DNA of 64,000 nucleotides from Cyrtodaria siliqua (GCA_037043455.1 JAWPHD010001421.1:248001-312000), one strand, 5' to 3'. Positions 22,389 through 34,622 are shown, numbered from the stretch's first letter. Translations and numbers: made by a program. The notes: generated by a model not told the origin, from the letters alone.

Positions 22389-24614
22389 ACAATTCGAGGT
22401 CCCAGTCGGATTCAAACCAGCAGCTGTGATAGTGGGGCAGATTGGTGACATATATTGGTAAAACAATTGTGCATTTTGTGACAAACGCACCAAACTGGAC
22501 ACATAGCTAGACAATATACTAAACACTTTTGGCTATGTACATACGTCAGATTATGAAAAATGGCATCCATTTTCAAAATAGCAGCCACATATTCCAAAAC
22601 GAATTAATGAAGTCCATAATTAATTGGTTTCATCAAAACGTGTTATTGTAAATACACTAAATGCAGGACAATGATAGACAATAAAATATGCAATATAATT
22701 TGGGTCATGTTTTTCTTCAAAATGGCCGCCATAAAATGGTGTTGTCTTGATATATTTATGTGTATGTCTGTTCTTCAGTAAATTGTTAGATACTACCCTA
22801 TACTTCAGGAGTTAAGGGTTTAACACATGTATACATAAAATGCCAACTCTGAGACTAGTTAATTTTAGCCTTAAGCATTTCTGAAGTGTGTTTAAGTTTC
22901 AGCCTCTTTATTACCAGCTTTTAGTTTATAACAACTCGTAAGTATACATCCAGTGACTTAATAAAACACTGTTAAATGATACACAAAAATGTTGAATTAT
23001 TTATCAAGCATCCAAATTGATTAATCCAGTATCAATTTGACTTTAAAACTTCTTGCATATATTTGAATACAACGCAGAATAGTTTAGTTGTTTGTGGTTA
23101 TTCTATTACAAGTTTTAATGTATTATTGGTGCAATATATTCCCCAATGAGCAATGTGTAAAACTACTTTGAACTATTTACATAATTATTAAAACTGATTT
23201 TAAAACATGCATAAGAAGTAGCAAAACTAACGGGACGCCGCAGGTTATACAAAAATCAAGCTTGCCGAGTCTTCTAAACGCTTAGAGAAAACATATCGCA
23301 AAGGATACTTAATACTTCTCATCTCCAATTTATCGGAATTAGATTTAATTAAGACCTTAAATTACATTTGTTGATTTAATAAACAATATTAACAGGACAC
23401 TATCAGAAAACAAACTCAAAAAGAAGTTTGTTATATGCACAAACTCAAATGTAATAAGTGGTCATATCATTTGAATCATTTGAGAGCTAACATTAAAATA
23501 AATCTAATCTTACTGATCTCTGATCTGAATGGTACAACTTTTCTTAATCACAGTCACAGTACCCATTGTCCCATTCTTAAAAGTTCCTTGCAAACGCTGA
23601 TGCCTGTGGTAGTGTTATCGAGAATGGCTTCAACATATCATCTGCCGACCCAAGCCACTGGATGTAGGCATTTCACAGGCGAACCTAAAGGCCATGTCTC
23701 CATCATGTCCAATTACAATCTGTTAAACAACTCGGCAGGTGTGTTTGAAAAGAGCTACAGCAATTGGTGACATGGACTTGTTGTATCTTGGAACCATTGG
23801 ATGTCAACAATTCTTTGCGACATGAACATGCACTTCCTCTTGTCATACATTTTCCAACAAGCACAACTTTTGGAATTGGAAAGCTTATGTAACCTCAACA
23901 TAGTATTTTCAGATTTTTCTGCACAGGTTTTACCACTTTCAGCATATGAAGATATTTTATTACATCTAGTAAGTGTGGAAAGCAACTAATCGTCTTGGTT
24001 CATATGAACTAATGAATAGACAATACAGTGTGCAAAAAAGCACCTAACGTGATTCCTAGCTCCTAAAACTAACCCATAGCTCATATAACTGTATTTACTG
24101 TACCATTGCTAAAACATGTACTACAACATTTGTGTCTACAACACACACATTGTATCGTATCATCTTAGTGAAATGATCGAGATCAGTCTCAAATTCTCAT
24201 TGTCTGATACAAAGCACATCTTCATCTCTGTTTCGTTGAACGTGTTTTTAGTTTCTCTTCTATCGCAACCGATTGCTATGCCAGTTAAACAGAGCTCTGA
24301 TTTTGTTTTGCATGATGGCCGTCAACCTTATGCAAGTGACATTCAACAATATGTAAAAGAATTTGATAATTATAATTACTAATGTTTTGCAAGCATTAAA
24401 AGGCATTTTAAGGCCGCTCGTATAGTCTGATTAAAATCCAAAAAAGTATTCCAAAGTTATAAAAGAGACACCCTAATCCGCCGCTAATCGGAACCTAATA
24501 TGATACATATATAAATTATGCGAGAAGAGAAATCAAGTTATAGAATCTGTTGAAAGTTGGTGAACACTAAGTAAAGAAAACATGTTCTGGTGTATCTGTT
24601 TAAAGACAGACTTT
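22389..24614. other. Intergenic, nothing recognised
   Basis: About 2.2 kb of AT-rich sequence. Short open frames (for example 23435-23770 and 24116-24382) have no recognised domain and their codon use looks random. No repeat structure was noticed. Confidence 0.35.
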
Positions 24615-24860
24615 AAACCTAGAACCGGTTTAAACCCCCCAGTGGCCTTTGTTGCCACTGACCGTTCCAAGGCGGTAGCCCTATTGTCAACCCTTTTGTG
24701 TTTGTGATTTCGTTTGCATTTTTATTGCTTTTGCCTTCTCGTTTGTCTGTTTGCGTGTTGGTGTTTGTGTTTTGTGGTTGACTGTCATCCTTGAATGCTG
24801 CTTTCCCTGTCCGATATTTTTTATCTTTGGTTACGTCATCTATAACCTCTGTTATAATCG
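24615..24860 (+). repeat. Penelope-like 3' UTR copy (inverted relative to 885-1100)
   Basis: It holds the same segment as the insertion in Polinton copy A, on the opposite strand: AACCGGTTTAAACCCCC, a GTTCCAAGGCGGTAGCCCTA stretch, a G/T-rich run and CCTGTCCGATATTTTTTATC. It ends without coding sequence. Shorter diverged pieces of the same segment are at about 25284-25350 and 27835-27930. Confidence 0.6.
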
Positions 24861-25089
24861 TGCCATGCTTTGTATGCATCATTTTCCTATTTGTTGAGCA
24901 ATTTCTGTCACACGAGAGTTGTCGATGTAACATAAGTCAAGTACCAGTAAATCCTCAATATTGTACTTGAATAATTGTTCTAATTCCTCTACCGTGTCAC
25001 TCAAACTGTCTTACGAACATCTTTAACTTGTTCATGATGGAAAAGATGAGAGTCCTTTCATAGCGTCGTTACTATCCCAACCACTAATG

Positions 25090-25230
25090 CGTTAGGAATG
25101 TATTCAGTAGAAAGAGTAGGGAAGGGTTCCCGGATTACATAAATCATTTCCTTATCTATGTGGCGGCTCGAAAAGCACATAATAGTGTTCTGATGAGCCG
25201 TTAAACAACAATTCAATTATTTTGTTCATA
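25090..25230 (-). repeat. Dispersed repeat, minus-strand relative of those at 31.3 and 60.9 kb
   Basis: GATGAGCCGTTAAACAACAATTC and the GGGTTCCCGGATTACATA segment correspond in reverse to parts of 60880-61010. The element is non-coding and of unknown class, probably non-autonomous. Confidence 0.4.
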
Positions 25231-25363
25231 TTCACGACCCTTTGGAATAAAATAACAACATCAGGGCGCGTATTAACTGCGTGGCCATTTTATTACTGAT
25301 CGTTCCATGGCGGTAGCCCTTTTGTTAACTCTTTTATATTTGTGATGTCATATATAGAGGATC

Positions 25364-25505
25364 TTAAACGAGTTCCCATTTAATATAAGATTGATGAAAC
25401 GAGTTATGAATTATTTTAATTTTAACTAACCTTTTGGCGAGTTAAAATTAAAAATAATTCATTACGATTTTATAAATCTTATATGGAATGGGAACGAGTT
25501 TACGC
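25364..25505. repeat. Foldback (MITE-like) element
   Basis: Inverted arms of about 65 bp (from TAAACGAGTTCCCATT to AGTTAAAATTAAAAATAATT) surround a loop of about 12 nt (AACCTTTTGGCG). The arms have a few mismatches. Whole-element palindromes of this size are typical of MITE or foldback elements. No coding capacity. Confidence 0.6.
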
Positions 25506-25600
25506 TCCTTTTTATCACAAAAAACATTGCAGTCAAATTAGTAAAAATTTATTCTGATGGACATAGAACCGCCACGACGTCAGACACACTTTAGCGCCAA

Positions 25601-26048
25601 AAGGACTCACATCACTATTATCTCCCTTGAATACTCCTGCCCAGATGAAGGAGGTAGATAAAAAAAAAACAAGTTCGCTTTTCTACATTTTACAGTATAC
25701 ATTGATTTATCTTTACCAGGTTCTAAATCTACAGCATTTTAGGAAGAGATCCCAGAAAAATGCATGTTGATATAAGATTTCTAGCTAATTCTGCCTCATT
25801 TTACACATCATGGGTCTAATCTCCACGGGGTTGTATTTTTGTCTAAATTTTGATAGGTGTCACGCAAACATGAAATTAAAAAAAGTTCGATCTGGTAATA
25901 TTCGTTAAAAGTTAATAGCATGCAGATATTGGATCAATGAAGAATTTAAGCATAAATACATGTTGCAAAATCTTTTTTATCTCTATGCCACGAACAAAAA
26001 CATTACAATGGGACCCTATGGAAAATTAATTGTGGTGTGAGACGTTAA
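25601..26048. repeat. 448-bp direct repeat, first copy (LTR-like)
   Basis: From AAGGACTCAC to GAGACGTTAA it matches 27027-27474 with about 97 percent identity by eye. The copies lie 1426 bp apart in the same orientation, so they could be LTRs of a short non-autonomous element or a segmental duplication. No primer-binding site was seen. Confidence 0.6.
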
Positions 26049-26049
26049 G

Positions 26050-26350
26050 AAAGAGCTGCAGAATGGGTATCTTTATTCGTTATTCTTAAGGCATTGCGCT
26101 TTAGAGCTGCATAATGGCATTTTCATCCGTCATCTCTAAGGTATTGCGCTTTAGAGCTGCAGAACGAGTATCTTTCATCCTTTAATGCTAAGGCATTGCG
26201 CTTTAGAGCTGCAGAACAGGTATCTTTCATCATTCATCTCTAATGCCTTGCAATTTAGAGCTTCAGAATGGGAATTTCCATCATTCATCTCTAAGCGCTT
26301 GCGCTTTAGAGCTGCAGAACAGGTACCTTACATCCTTCAACACTAAGCAT
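26050..26350. repeat. 52-bp tandem repeat, about six diverged units
   Basis: The unit begins AGAGCTGCAGAA, then GTATCTTTCATC, then TCTCTAAGGCATTGCGCTTT. Units differ by several substitutions each. It starts immediately after the first 448-bp direct repeat and is not present after the second. Confidence 0.7.
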
Positions 26351-27026
26351 TGTTTGTGTATCTGTGAACGTTTCAGACATGTTAGGACACAGTTAACACG
26401 GTTATTCAGAAATCCCGTCTGTGTATGTATAGTTACTTCAAGTTATCTTCATATTGCAGGAATTAGCAGAAATTTTACTTGATACCATGTTTAACTAAAA
26501 ATTAACTATATTTTCAAAACCAATACAGATATAAGCATAATTTTAGCTTTATTTTACAGCTATTGGCTTGTAAAACAAACACACATATCAATGAAGACAG
26601 ACTACTTTGAAAAAATGTCAAAATTAAAGCGAGAGACTGTTACTTTTCCTGGAAAATCAAAATTTTGACGGGTAACCCTTAGTTTGAGTTTATTATTTTC
26701 AGCATTTTTCTCAATAATCATTTCTTAAAGGTCATTTTTATGCTATATTCAGATGTAGAGATGCCTTTTCATGTATATTTGAAAGTTTCAGACATAGCTG
26801 AGCACAAATGACCAGGAAAATGCAAAATCCTTATCACTACTGTAGATTTTCAAAATATTAAAGGTGCTCGGCCTGAATTTCGACCAATACCCTAGGTCAC
26901 TAAAACTTGAATAATTTGAAAAGCAGTAAACATGGAATCAAACTTTTAGCACTTTTCAGCGTGTAATTGATTTGTATACATGTTCAATTATTATTGAGGT
27001 GATCATTAGAAAAAAAAAAAGACCTT
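26351..27026. other. Unassigned sequence between the direct repeats
   Basis: AT-rich with no recognisable coding segment. If the flanking repeats are LTRs, this would be the internal part of a non-autonomous element. Confidence 0.35.
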
Positions 27027-27474
27027 AAGGACTCACACCACTATTATCTCCCTTGAATACTCCTGCCCTACAGATGAAGGAGGTAGATAAAAAAACAAGT
27101 TCGCTTTTCTACATTTTACAGTATACATTTATTTATCTTTACCAGGTTCTAAATCTACAGCATTTTAGGAAGAGATCCAGAAAAATGCATGTTGATATAA
27201 GATTTCTAGCTAATTCTGCCTCATTTTACACATCATGTGTCTAATCTCCACGAGGTTGTATTTTTGTCTAAATTTTGATAGGTGTCACGCAAACATGAAA
27301 TTAAAAAAAGTTCTATCTGGTAAATATTCGTTAAAAGTTAATAGCATGCAGATAGTGGATCAATGAAGAATTTAAGCATAAATACATGTTGCAAAATCTT
27401 TTTTATCTCTATGCCACGAACAAAAACATTACAATGGGACCCTATGGAAAATTAATTGTGGTGTGAGACGTTAA
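27027..27474. repeat. 448-bp direct repeat, second copy (LTR-like)
   Basis: Partner of 25601-26048. Here the end GAGACGTTAA runs into a palindrome (27461-27515) and a TATA box, which are not present after the first copy. Confidence 0.6.
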
Positions 27475-27600
27475 ACGTCATAAAATATGTGACGTCGTAA
27501 CGTCGCGTCTCACACATAACGTTGCGTATAAAAGAGTTCGTGTTTTACCTCTTCACAAAATAACAGTTTACGCCAACTTTTTAACAAACCAACAACAATG
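27461..27600 (+). promoter_or_regulatory. Candidate promoter: palindrome with CRE-like sites and a TATA box
   Basis: GTGTGAGACG pairs with CGCGTCTCACAC, enclosing TGACGTCG and AACGTC sites similar to cAMP-response elements. GCGTATAAAAGAG, a strong TATA box, is at about 27530. An ATG at 27598 opens only 15 codons but meets GTAAGC, a possible splice donor, after nine codons. Whether this promotes a gene or a transposon is unknown. Confidence 0.35.
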
Positions 27601-28659
27601 TTTTGTATAACGTGCATTATTTTTGTAAGCTGTCACAAATAATAAGTTTATGACTCAGATATGGGTGAATCTATAATAAATAAAATAGTTTCAGTTAATA
27701 AACTTGCGTAGTGTTACAGGTTTAACTCAACCAATCAAAATCGTTTCAGGTTGTATTACACGTTTGTCATACAATAGAATATTAAATGGGTGTTCGACAC
27801 TGCTAACAAGGGACGTTATGTGATACATTTACTTTTATTCATTTTGTAGTTAGTGTCTGTTTCTGTGCGTGTTTGTGCTTGACTGTGGCCCATGAATGCT
27901 ACATTTCCTGATCGACTTTTATGTCTACTTTTAGATCTTTTATATAGAAACACATCATTTATTTATCTTATGCCGTAAATTGTATTGTAAAATAAGGAAA
28001 CGGAAATAATGCCAAAATCTATTTATTTTTTAAATTTGTACTCGTTTTATTCTTATATGAAACACACTTTACGGTATATTATAGCTACTTATCAGCGTGA
28101 ATTACTGCGATACTTTCACATACTAGTCAGTATTGGTGAAACATACTAGTATTGGTGAAAATATAAAGTTTTCTCACTTCTCGATGAAATCAAATATATT
28201 ATTCACGACAAAACAACAAATATCCTCTATATATATATACTATTGGAGTCGTTCATGGTTATTACAGGATTTAAAGCTACACTGTCCATATTAAATAAAC
28301 TAAAGCACAACAAAGCGACATAGCTGTATAGTATATTTGCTTTGCCATTACGTGGTCCGAGTATTAACGTTCATACCCCATCCAACCCCTTCTTCAGGAA
28401 TTAAAATCGGGGTAATCCTGGTATGAAATAAAACCTTAATTTCAGCTTAAAAGGTTTGGATATTGTAAAAATAAAACATTTAGTAATTAATTATGAACAG
28501 GTAATCATATTTCTTTCAGTAAAATAAAGTTTTTCAACGTATTTTATTGTCGAAATATCCGTTATAAAATCCTGCTAATATAAGCTTTCCCATCGCTAAA
28601 TGGAATTAAGGCGGAACCATGGCAGTATATGGTGTCGACTTGAGGTTTCATGCTTACGA
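27601..28659. other. Intergenic with a diverged Penelope-UTR piece
   Basis: Mostly AT-rich, nothing coding recognised. 27835-27930 resembles part of the Penelope-like 3' UTR (GTGTTTGTG, then GACTGTGGCC and GAATGCTAC). Confidence 0.35.
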
Positions 28660-28775
28660 TCCATACCTGGTAGTTGCAGTACGGTGTAGCCACGCCCCTT
28701 TAGTTACCCGAAATTAAACGATGTCATGCTTTGCATTCATCAAAGGAAATGTCACTGACCATGCTACAACATGGT
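28660..28775 (+). repeat. Dispersed repeat, first of two direct copies
   Basis: GGTAGTTGCAGTACGG, TAGCCACGCCCCTTTAGTTA and CATCAAAGGAAATGTCAC recur in the same order and orientation at about 29748-29862, with some substitutions. Non-coding. Confidence 0.55.
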
Positions 28776-29016
28776 TTATTTAAATAATCAATGCTGATTG
28801 GTCATTTGACACGTTTTAACAAGTGTATACAATACCTCTGACGTCAGGTACGTTAACCGTTAAGACATCACTTAACGGACGTCACTTTAAACGGCAGAAA
28901 ACACATTAACCGTCGAGACGTCATTTTAAACGTCAGATGAAAAACAACATTGCAATGAATGCGCTATTTTAAGCAAAGCTACGTTCCAACAACACTTCTA
29001 AGTATGTTGAAACTTC

Positions 29017-29100
29017 ATATCGAGGGTTCAGTGCAAAACCATTGTTTCTGCATCTTTATTCATATGTAGTTACATTAGTTTTGCACTGACCCCTCGATAT
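29017..29100. repeat. Foldback element with 24-bp terminal inverted repeats
   Basis: ATATCGAGGGTTCAGTGCAA and its near-perfect complement at 29077-29100 enclose about 36 nt. MITE-like. Confidence 0.55.
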
Positions 29101-29599
29101 TTTTCTCGTTTGATGTTGAGAGATGGGCATTACATATAAGTTCAATCTCTCAACAAAATGTGTATCACGATAAATAAAAATCTATGTCAGAAAAGAAAAA
29201 ATAAATTTCGAGCGGGTTGATATTGTGCGAGATAAAAACCTGGTTCCGCCCACTAGGTATTGATCTGGGACATTATAAACACGCTGGTAATATTTTATTT
29301 CTTAACCTAATACTGTAGATGCAAAAGTATTAGTTGACTTTTTATGCAGTTATCGCGTTCAATATACTGAGAAATGTTGATTTGTAAATACTTGCTCAAT
29401 GAAATGAACTGTAAACCGGGCGTCCCCGTGTATCGCTTCTCCGAGCCGGCGTTAAATAACCATAAAAATCTAGTCTTTAGTAGAGTATGGCAGGGTTGTG
29501 CATTCTTTTCGTCCCTCTCGTGCGGATCGAAAGAACGTACATAATGTGTTGATGGCCTATTAACGATATTCGTGGTAAACTGCAACTAGTTAAGTAGTA
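29101..29599. other. Intergenic, mostly unassigned
   Basis: The first part (29106-29130, GTTTGATGTTGAGAGATGGGC) recurs inverted at about 31143-31168, which suggests an older dispersed repeat. Nothing coding recognised. Confidence 0.3.
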
Positions 29600-29685
29600 G
29601 ATATAGTCTGGTCTCAGCGAGTTGGCTTATTTAAACAAGAGATGGGCGTGTCTAAATAACCAACGAGCTGAGACAGACTCTATCT
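29600..29685. repeat. Foldback element
   Basis: AGATATAGTCTGGTCTCAGC, GAGTTGG and TTATTTA on the left pair imperfectly with TAAATAACCAAC and GAGCTGAGACAGACTCTATCT on the right, around a short GC-containing loop. MITE-like. Confidence 0.5.
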
Positions 29686-29747
29686 ATTTTGTAGCATGGT
29701 GTACTTCGTAACCCTGTGACGTCAGAGTGACCGTACTCTAACTTCCT

Positions 29748-29862
29748 ATATCTGGTAGTTGTAGTACGGTTTAGCCACGCCCCTTTAGTTAACCTAATTT
29801 AAACGATTTAATGTTGTGCATTCATCAAAGGAAATGTCACCGATCATGCTACAACAAGTGTT
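29748..29862 (+). repeat. Dispersed repeat, second direct copy
   Basis: Partner of 28660-28775 in the same orientation, with scattered substitutions and small gaps. Confidence 0.5.
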
Positions 29863-29964
29863 ACAATCAGCAGCTGAATTTATTAAATACTTAAAAACTT
29901 TTTTAATTTTGCTTCATTATTCTACCAAGATCATTCTCACATCTCAGAGTTAAAACTGTTCACA

Positions 29965-30593
29965 TTCGTACAATGGGCACCGTTGTGATACTCTGGCCAG
30001 CGTTTTACAGTCATACAATGGGCACCGTTGTGATACTATGGCCAGCGTTTTACAGTCATACAATGGGCACCGTTGTGATACTCTGGCCAGCGTTTTACAG
30101 TCATACAATGGGCACCGTTGTGATACTCTGGCCAGCGCTTTACAGTCATACAATGGGCACCGTTGTGATACTCTGGCCAGCGTTTTACAGTCATACAATG
30201 GGCACCGTTGTGATACTATGGCCAGCGTTTTACAGTCATACCATGGGCACCGTTGTGATACTATGGCCAGCGTTTTACAGTCATACAATGGGCACCGTTG
30301 TGATACTATGGCCAGCGTTCCACAGTCGTACAATGGGCACCGTTGTGATACTATCTATGGCAAGCGTTTTACAGTCATACCATGGGCACCGTTGTGATAC
30401 TATGGCCAGCGTTTTACAGTTATACAATGGGCACCGTTGTGATACTATGGCCAGCGTTCCACAGTCGTACCATGGGCACCGTTGTGATACTATGGCCAGC
30501 GTTCCACAGTCATACAATGGGCACCGTTGTGATACTATGGCCAGCGTTTTACAGTCATACAATGGGCACCGTTGTGATACTATGGCCAGCGTA
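29965..30593. repeat. 45-bp minisatellite, 14 units
   Basis: The unit contains ACAATGGGCACCGTTGTGAT, then ACTATGGCCAGCGTT and an ACAGTCAT junction. Thirteen unit intervals are exactly 45 bp; one, at about 30330-30378, has four extra bases. Because 45 is divisible by three and the unit has no stop in several frames, the array is open in more than one frame on both strands (for example 29973-30611 plus and 29950-30333 minus). Those frames are repeat artefacts unless expression is shown. Confidence 0.9.
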
Positions 30594-31329
30594 AATGACC
30601 AAACTATTTAAAGGCGCTAACCCGCCAAGTAATGGCATAGTTACTCTAAAAAACTGTTTATCTAAACCATATCCAGGTGTTCATGTCATAAAATAATGTA
30701 TATGTGCCACTTAAAAGTATAGGTTGAAAGTACCCTAGATTAAATATGCGTAAAATGAATTAGAAGTTGGTAACTCCTAATTTGGATTTTGGCTTGGCTA
30801 ATTAAAGCCGTTTATATTGTGTCTATAGAGTTTCAAAGTTATGCAGAGAACTCGTCACCAGTAAATTTAGAAACGATATACATCTGTTGTAAACTTTGCC
30901 TGTTGATGGCGGGATAGGGTCTTGAAAATAATTGTTACAGTATAATCAACAATTTAATTAAAATGCAATAAAATCGTCGTACGATATCTATCATATACAA
31001 TCAAAACAGAAGGGTTATTTCCCTTGGAACTATTTTATTTCTTATCTGACATGGATTTTTTAAGTATCGTGCTACACATACGTTACACATTTTGTCGAAA
31101 GATTGAACAAAATACAAACAAATTCTCACAACTTACATTTTAAGCCCATCTCTCAACATCAAACGGAAAACATATGCAGTTTTATCCTATTTAAATGTGT
31201 AGGTGGAACGTGCTGTACTTTATGATCCTTTTGCAATCATTGAATGTATTTGATGAATTTCCTCCAGGAATACAGAACTGAATTGTTGTTTAACATCTCA
31301 TAAACACATTGTTCATGTTATTTTCAGTC
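30594..31329. other. Intergenic, nothing recognised
   Basis: AT-rich, no gene. Contains the inverted partner (31143-31168) of the short repeat at 29106. Confidence 0.35.
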
Positions 31330-31600
31330 GCTTTAGAGAGAGGACAATGATGCATATGAAGTCGAGAACAGTGACCCACTATCTTCTATCGAATAGATGA
31401 ATTTTGTTCTTTAACGTGCTCTAATGATATACTCCGATACATGAGACCTCCAGTTTACGTCTCCATCCGACAGGCTAGGCTAAGGGAAATGTATTGCCCA
31501 AGAACACATCGAATAAGCCATTGGACTCACTGTGAATCGAACTTGAGAACATCGGATTCAGAGTCCAAAGTGATACGAGGCCCCTCTGAGAACAGTCTTT
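31330..31600 (+). repeat. Dispersed non-coding repeat (relative of 60940-61190)
   Basis: TATCGAATAGAT, TTCTTTAAC, TTTACGTC-CCATCCGAC and TTGCCCAAGAACACA occur in the same order in both copies. The short ORF at 31441 is part of this repeat and not a gene. Confidence 0.5.
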
Positions 31601-31649
31601 ACCTAAATCCTTATAGAACGGTAGATGCTTGTCTTTAATCTTGTCTTGT

Positions 31650-32545
31650 TATACCCGTAACAGTTTTTTCCCTTGTTGCTCTGGCTTCTGCCAAGTCACT
31701 GAGTACTTAAATTGTGGCTTTCGAGGACTTTGCAACGTACTGCATGCTTGGTGGTGGACCCTTTTACAGTTCGCCACTATGCTTTCCTCGCCCACTCCAT
31801 TGAAGATTTTAGTATAAAATGGTGTCGTAGAGAACATGCGGACCCAAACTCGCTTTCTACTTGGAAAAAGTCTATTCTTAAAATTATAGATACACGTATT
31901 AACTTTTATAATGCTAACCCCTCTTTACTACCTCCGAGACCTAGGTTTTCCTTTCGTAATCTAAAATCGGGAATTCAGGAATTTCATAATAAATTTGTTT
32001 AGTTCCTGCAGATAAAGCAGCTAATAATGTAATTATTGTTTGACGCCTACATTACGTCAATGTTTTATCTCTGGAACTCGGCAGCACCAATTCGTATACT
32101 CCAGTTAATTCTACTGAGGATGATGTTGTTTCCGCACATATCACTCGGTGCACTACTTTCAAGGCTGGTATAAGCGATAAGCAAAATAAACTGCCTACCA
32201 TGTACTGGATTCCTAAATTACATAAAAATCCGTATAAGGCTCGCTTTATTTCTAATTCTAGTGCCTGCACCACAACAAACATCTCCAAACTTTTAACTTC
32301 TTGTCTTACTGCCGTTAAAGATCACGTTAAACTATATTGTGATAAAACTTATGAAAACTCTGGGATTAATTTATTTTGGTCTATAAAAAATTCAGGAGAC
32401 GTTCTTGATAAAATGTTCAATAAAGGTCAAGTTTCATCAATAAGTACTTATGACTTCTCTGCACTATATACAACCTTACCACATCATCTTATTAAAAACA
32501 AGCTAATTTCTCTTATTCCAAAAACATTCGCTAGAGAAAATATTT
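31650..32545 (+). mobile_element. Permuted Penelope-like fragment: 3' segment followed by RT N-terminal half
   Basis: From 31650, sequence like the 3' UTR of the element in copy A (CTCTGGCTTCTGCCAAGTCA) is followed by the block encoding TACLVVDPFTVRHYAFL, which in copy A ends the RT, and then directly by an N-terminal RT region. With one frameshift near 32000 that region runs through IPKLHKNPYKARFISN and the palm motif A region (TYDFSALYTTLPHHLI) to about 32530. A 3' segment placed before a 5' segment is what the head-to-tail, partial tandem structure of Penelope-like elements predicts. It ends abruptly at about 32545, where minus-strand Gypsy pol sequence begins. Confidence 0.55.
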
Positions 32546-34622
32546 ATGTACAAACTTACAACTACCGGACCCTTTACACTTCTTCACTACACCATCCTTG
32601 GCCTTCACTTTACAAGGCTCTAACGACTCGTCTTGAGTTTGTGCTTCTATAAACTCCGCTTTGTCACCTACGGCTGCAGGAACCTTTAATTTTCTATAAG
32701 CCTGAGTTTGCTTCTGAACCTGCGCTCTAGTCTCTACTGCATTACTTATGCTACTTCTAAAATCGGACATTACCGGAAGTGCTGAACCTTCTATGTTCCC
32801 TATCGTTAAATCATACATCGGGTCGTCCATACATAGTGCCTCTGTAGTTCCTTTAAAGAAAGGTGTATCTACATCTATTCTCGCTATTGGCACGTGCTCT
32901 ACCGACTTATTTAACAACTACCTACCAACTGGTCATCCGTAACTAAACTACGCCTAACTACCACACCTGTACAACCCGTATCCCTCATTACAATTACGTC
33001 CGTGCCATTCACTCTACCATCTGCCGTTGGAAGATCTGCGTACGGAAAGAGACATGTTCCGATCTTCGCCATTACACCATCCGCTTTAACGCAACAGCTA
33101 CTACTCTCGGTTTTAATAACCGGACTATTACTACCTCTGCCTCTACCTCTACCTCGGTTTTGACCACCTCTACTTCTACCGAAATTCCATGGGTTGTTAA
33201 AACCTTGGTTTTGACTCCCTCCATTGTTGTCCACTCTACTATTGTCACTAAAATTGTCTACGACAGCGGACACTTTCACCGCTTTCCTACACTCATGTGA
33301 AGCATGATTCCCATTACAGTGACGACAACGAATAAAAGGTCTACCTATGTTACCACTATTGCTACCTCCTCTAGCACCCATCGAACTACCTCCACCTCTA
33401 TAGTTTCCACTCTGGCCTTTCTGTTTATTACTATGATCGTCCCCTTGCCTATCTCTAAAAGTTCTGTCTTTCGACACTACATTATGAGCTCCACCTCTAG
33501 CCTCGGCAAACTGATCTGCTGGTGTTGCCATTTCATCTACACTAGTTAGTTTTCTTTCTTTCAGAAATAAGAACAGATCTCTACTACAAACATTGAATAG
33601 CTGGTCCCGCAACAAGAAATCTATAAGGCCTTGATAAGTCTGCGTTACCTTCCCTAACTCTAACCATCTATCTAAGTTATTTCTAGATCTACTAATGAAC
33701 TGAATAAATGACTCGCCTTTCTCAGGCAAGCAAGCTCTAAACCGCTTTCAAAACCTTCTTCAGTTAACTCAAATCTCTTTAAAAGAGCATCCTTTAACTT
33801 GTCATAGTCAAGAGCATCTACACTAGGTAATCTAGAAAATACATCTAAGGCCTTGCCTCTCAATAACGCACTTAAATGAACTGCCCACTTATCTTTGGTC
33901 CATTCCTGTAACTCAGCATAACGCTCGAACCGTAACAAGTAACTGTCTATGTTATCTTTGTCAGCATCAAAGTATGGTAACTTCGAACCTTTTAACTTCC
34001 CAGAATAACTATCTTTCCCTTCAGTTTTACTGTCCTTACTATGCGTCTTAGCTGCTTCCAACTCTAAAGCTAATTTATGATCAAACTCTGATTTCTCCCT
34101 CTCCATCATTGTCTTAGCCTTCGTTAGTCTCCCATCTGTTTCAACCCTCTCATGTTCTAACTCTTGCTTCTCCCTTACTATTCTACTTTCTAATTCTAGC
34201 TTGTCTGTGGCTAGTCTACTTTCTTCATCTCGCTTCTCTTTAGCTAACCTACCTTCTAATTCTAGCTTCTCTGTGGCTAATCTACTTTCTAATTCTAGCT
34301 TCTCTGTATCAGCCTCTAGCTTCTCTTTAGCTAATCTACTTTCGAATTCTAGCTTCTCTGTGGCTAGTCTACTTTCTAATTCTACCTTCTCTTTAGCTAA
34401 CTTACTTTCTACTTCTAATCTATCTTTCTCAGCATCTAGCTTCTCTTTAGCTAGTCTACTTTCTTCATCTCGTTCCTGCTTTGCTAATTCTCTTTCCTTA
34501 AGTCTAAATTACCTTTCCTTAGCCTGTTCGTCTCTAACAAAGGTTCTAATCTCCTCTCCAGCATACCCTAACTCCTTACCCATTTCCGTAAGTTCCTTTA
34601 TGGACGTCATGGTTATAGACAT
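32546..34622 (-). pseudogene. Gypsy gag plus protease, broken
   Basis: The ATG is at 34622, with a stop about 37 codons in (near 34508). A heptad-rich region of repeated RLAxEKLELES-type units follows (about 34130-34500), then a capsid-like domain (LPYFDADKDNIDSYLLRFE). A frameshift near 33735 leads into the rest of the capsid domain, a zinc knuckle (CRHCNGNHASHEC) and an arginine/glycine-rich stretch. The protease motif MRDTGCTG is at about 32980, and a frameshift near 32915 leads into VDTPFFKGTTEALCMDDP, typical of the region after the protease. The coding sequence is lost at about 32546. Confidence 0.7.

Noticed and set aside
29950..30611. Long frames on both strands over the 45-bp array as genes or as a CRISPR-like array
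   Set aside because: Units are contiguous with no unique spacers, the sequence is eukaryotic, and open frames follow trivially from a stop-free unit whose length is divisible by three.
31441..31638. 65-aa frame as a gene
   Set aside because: It lies inside a dispersed non-coding repeat with a relative at 60.9 kb whose frame is not conserved.
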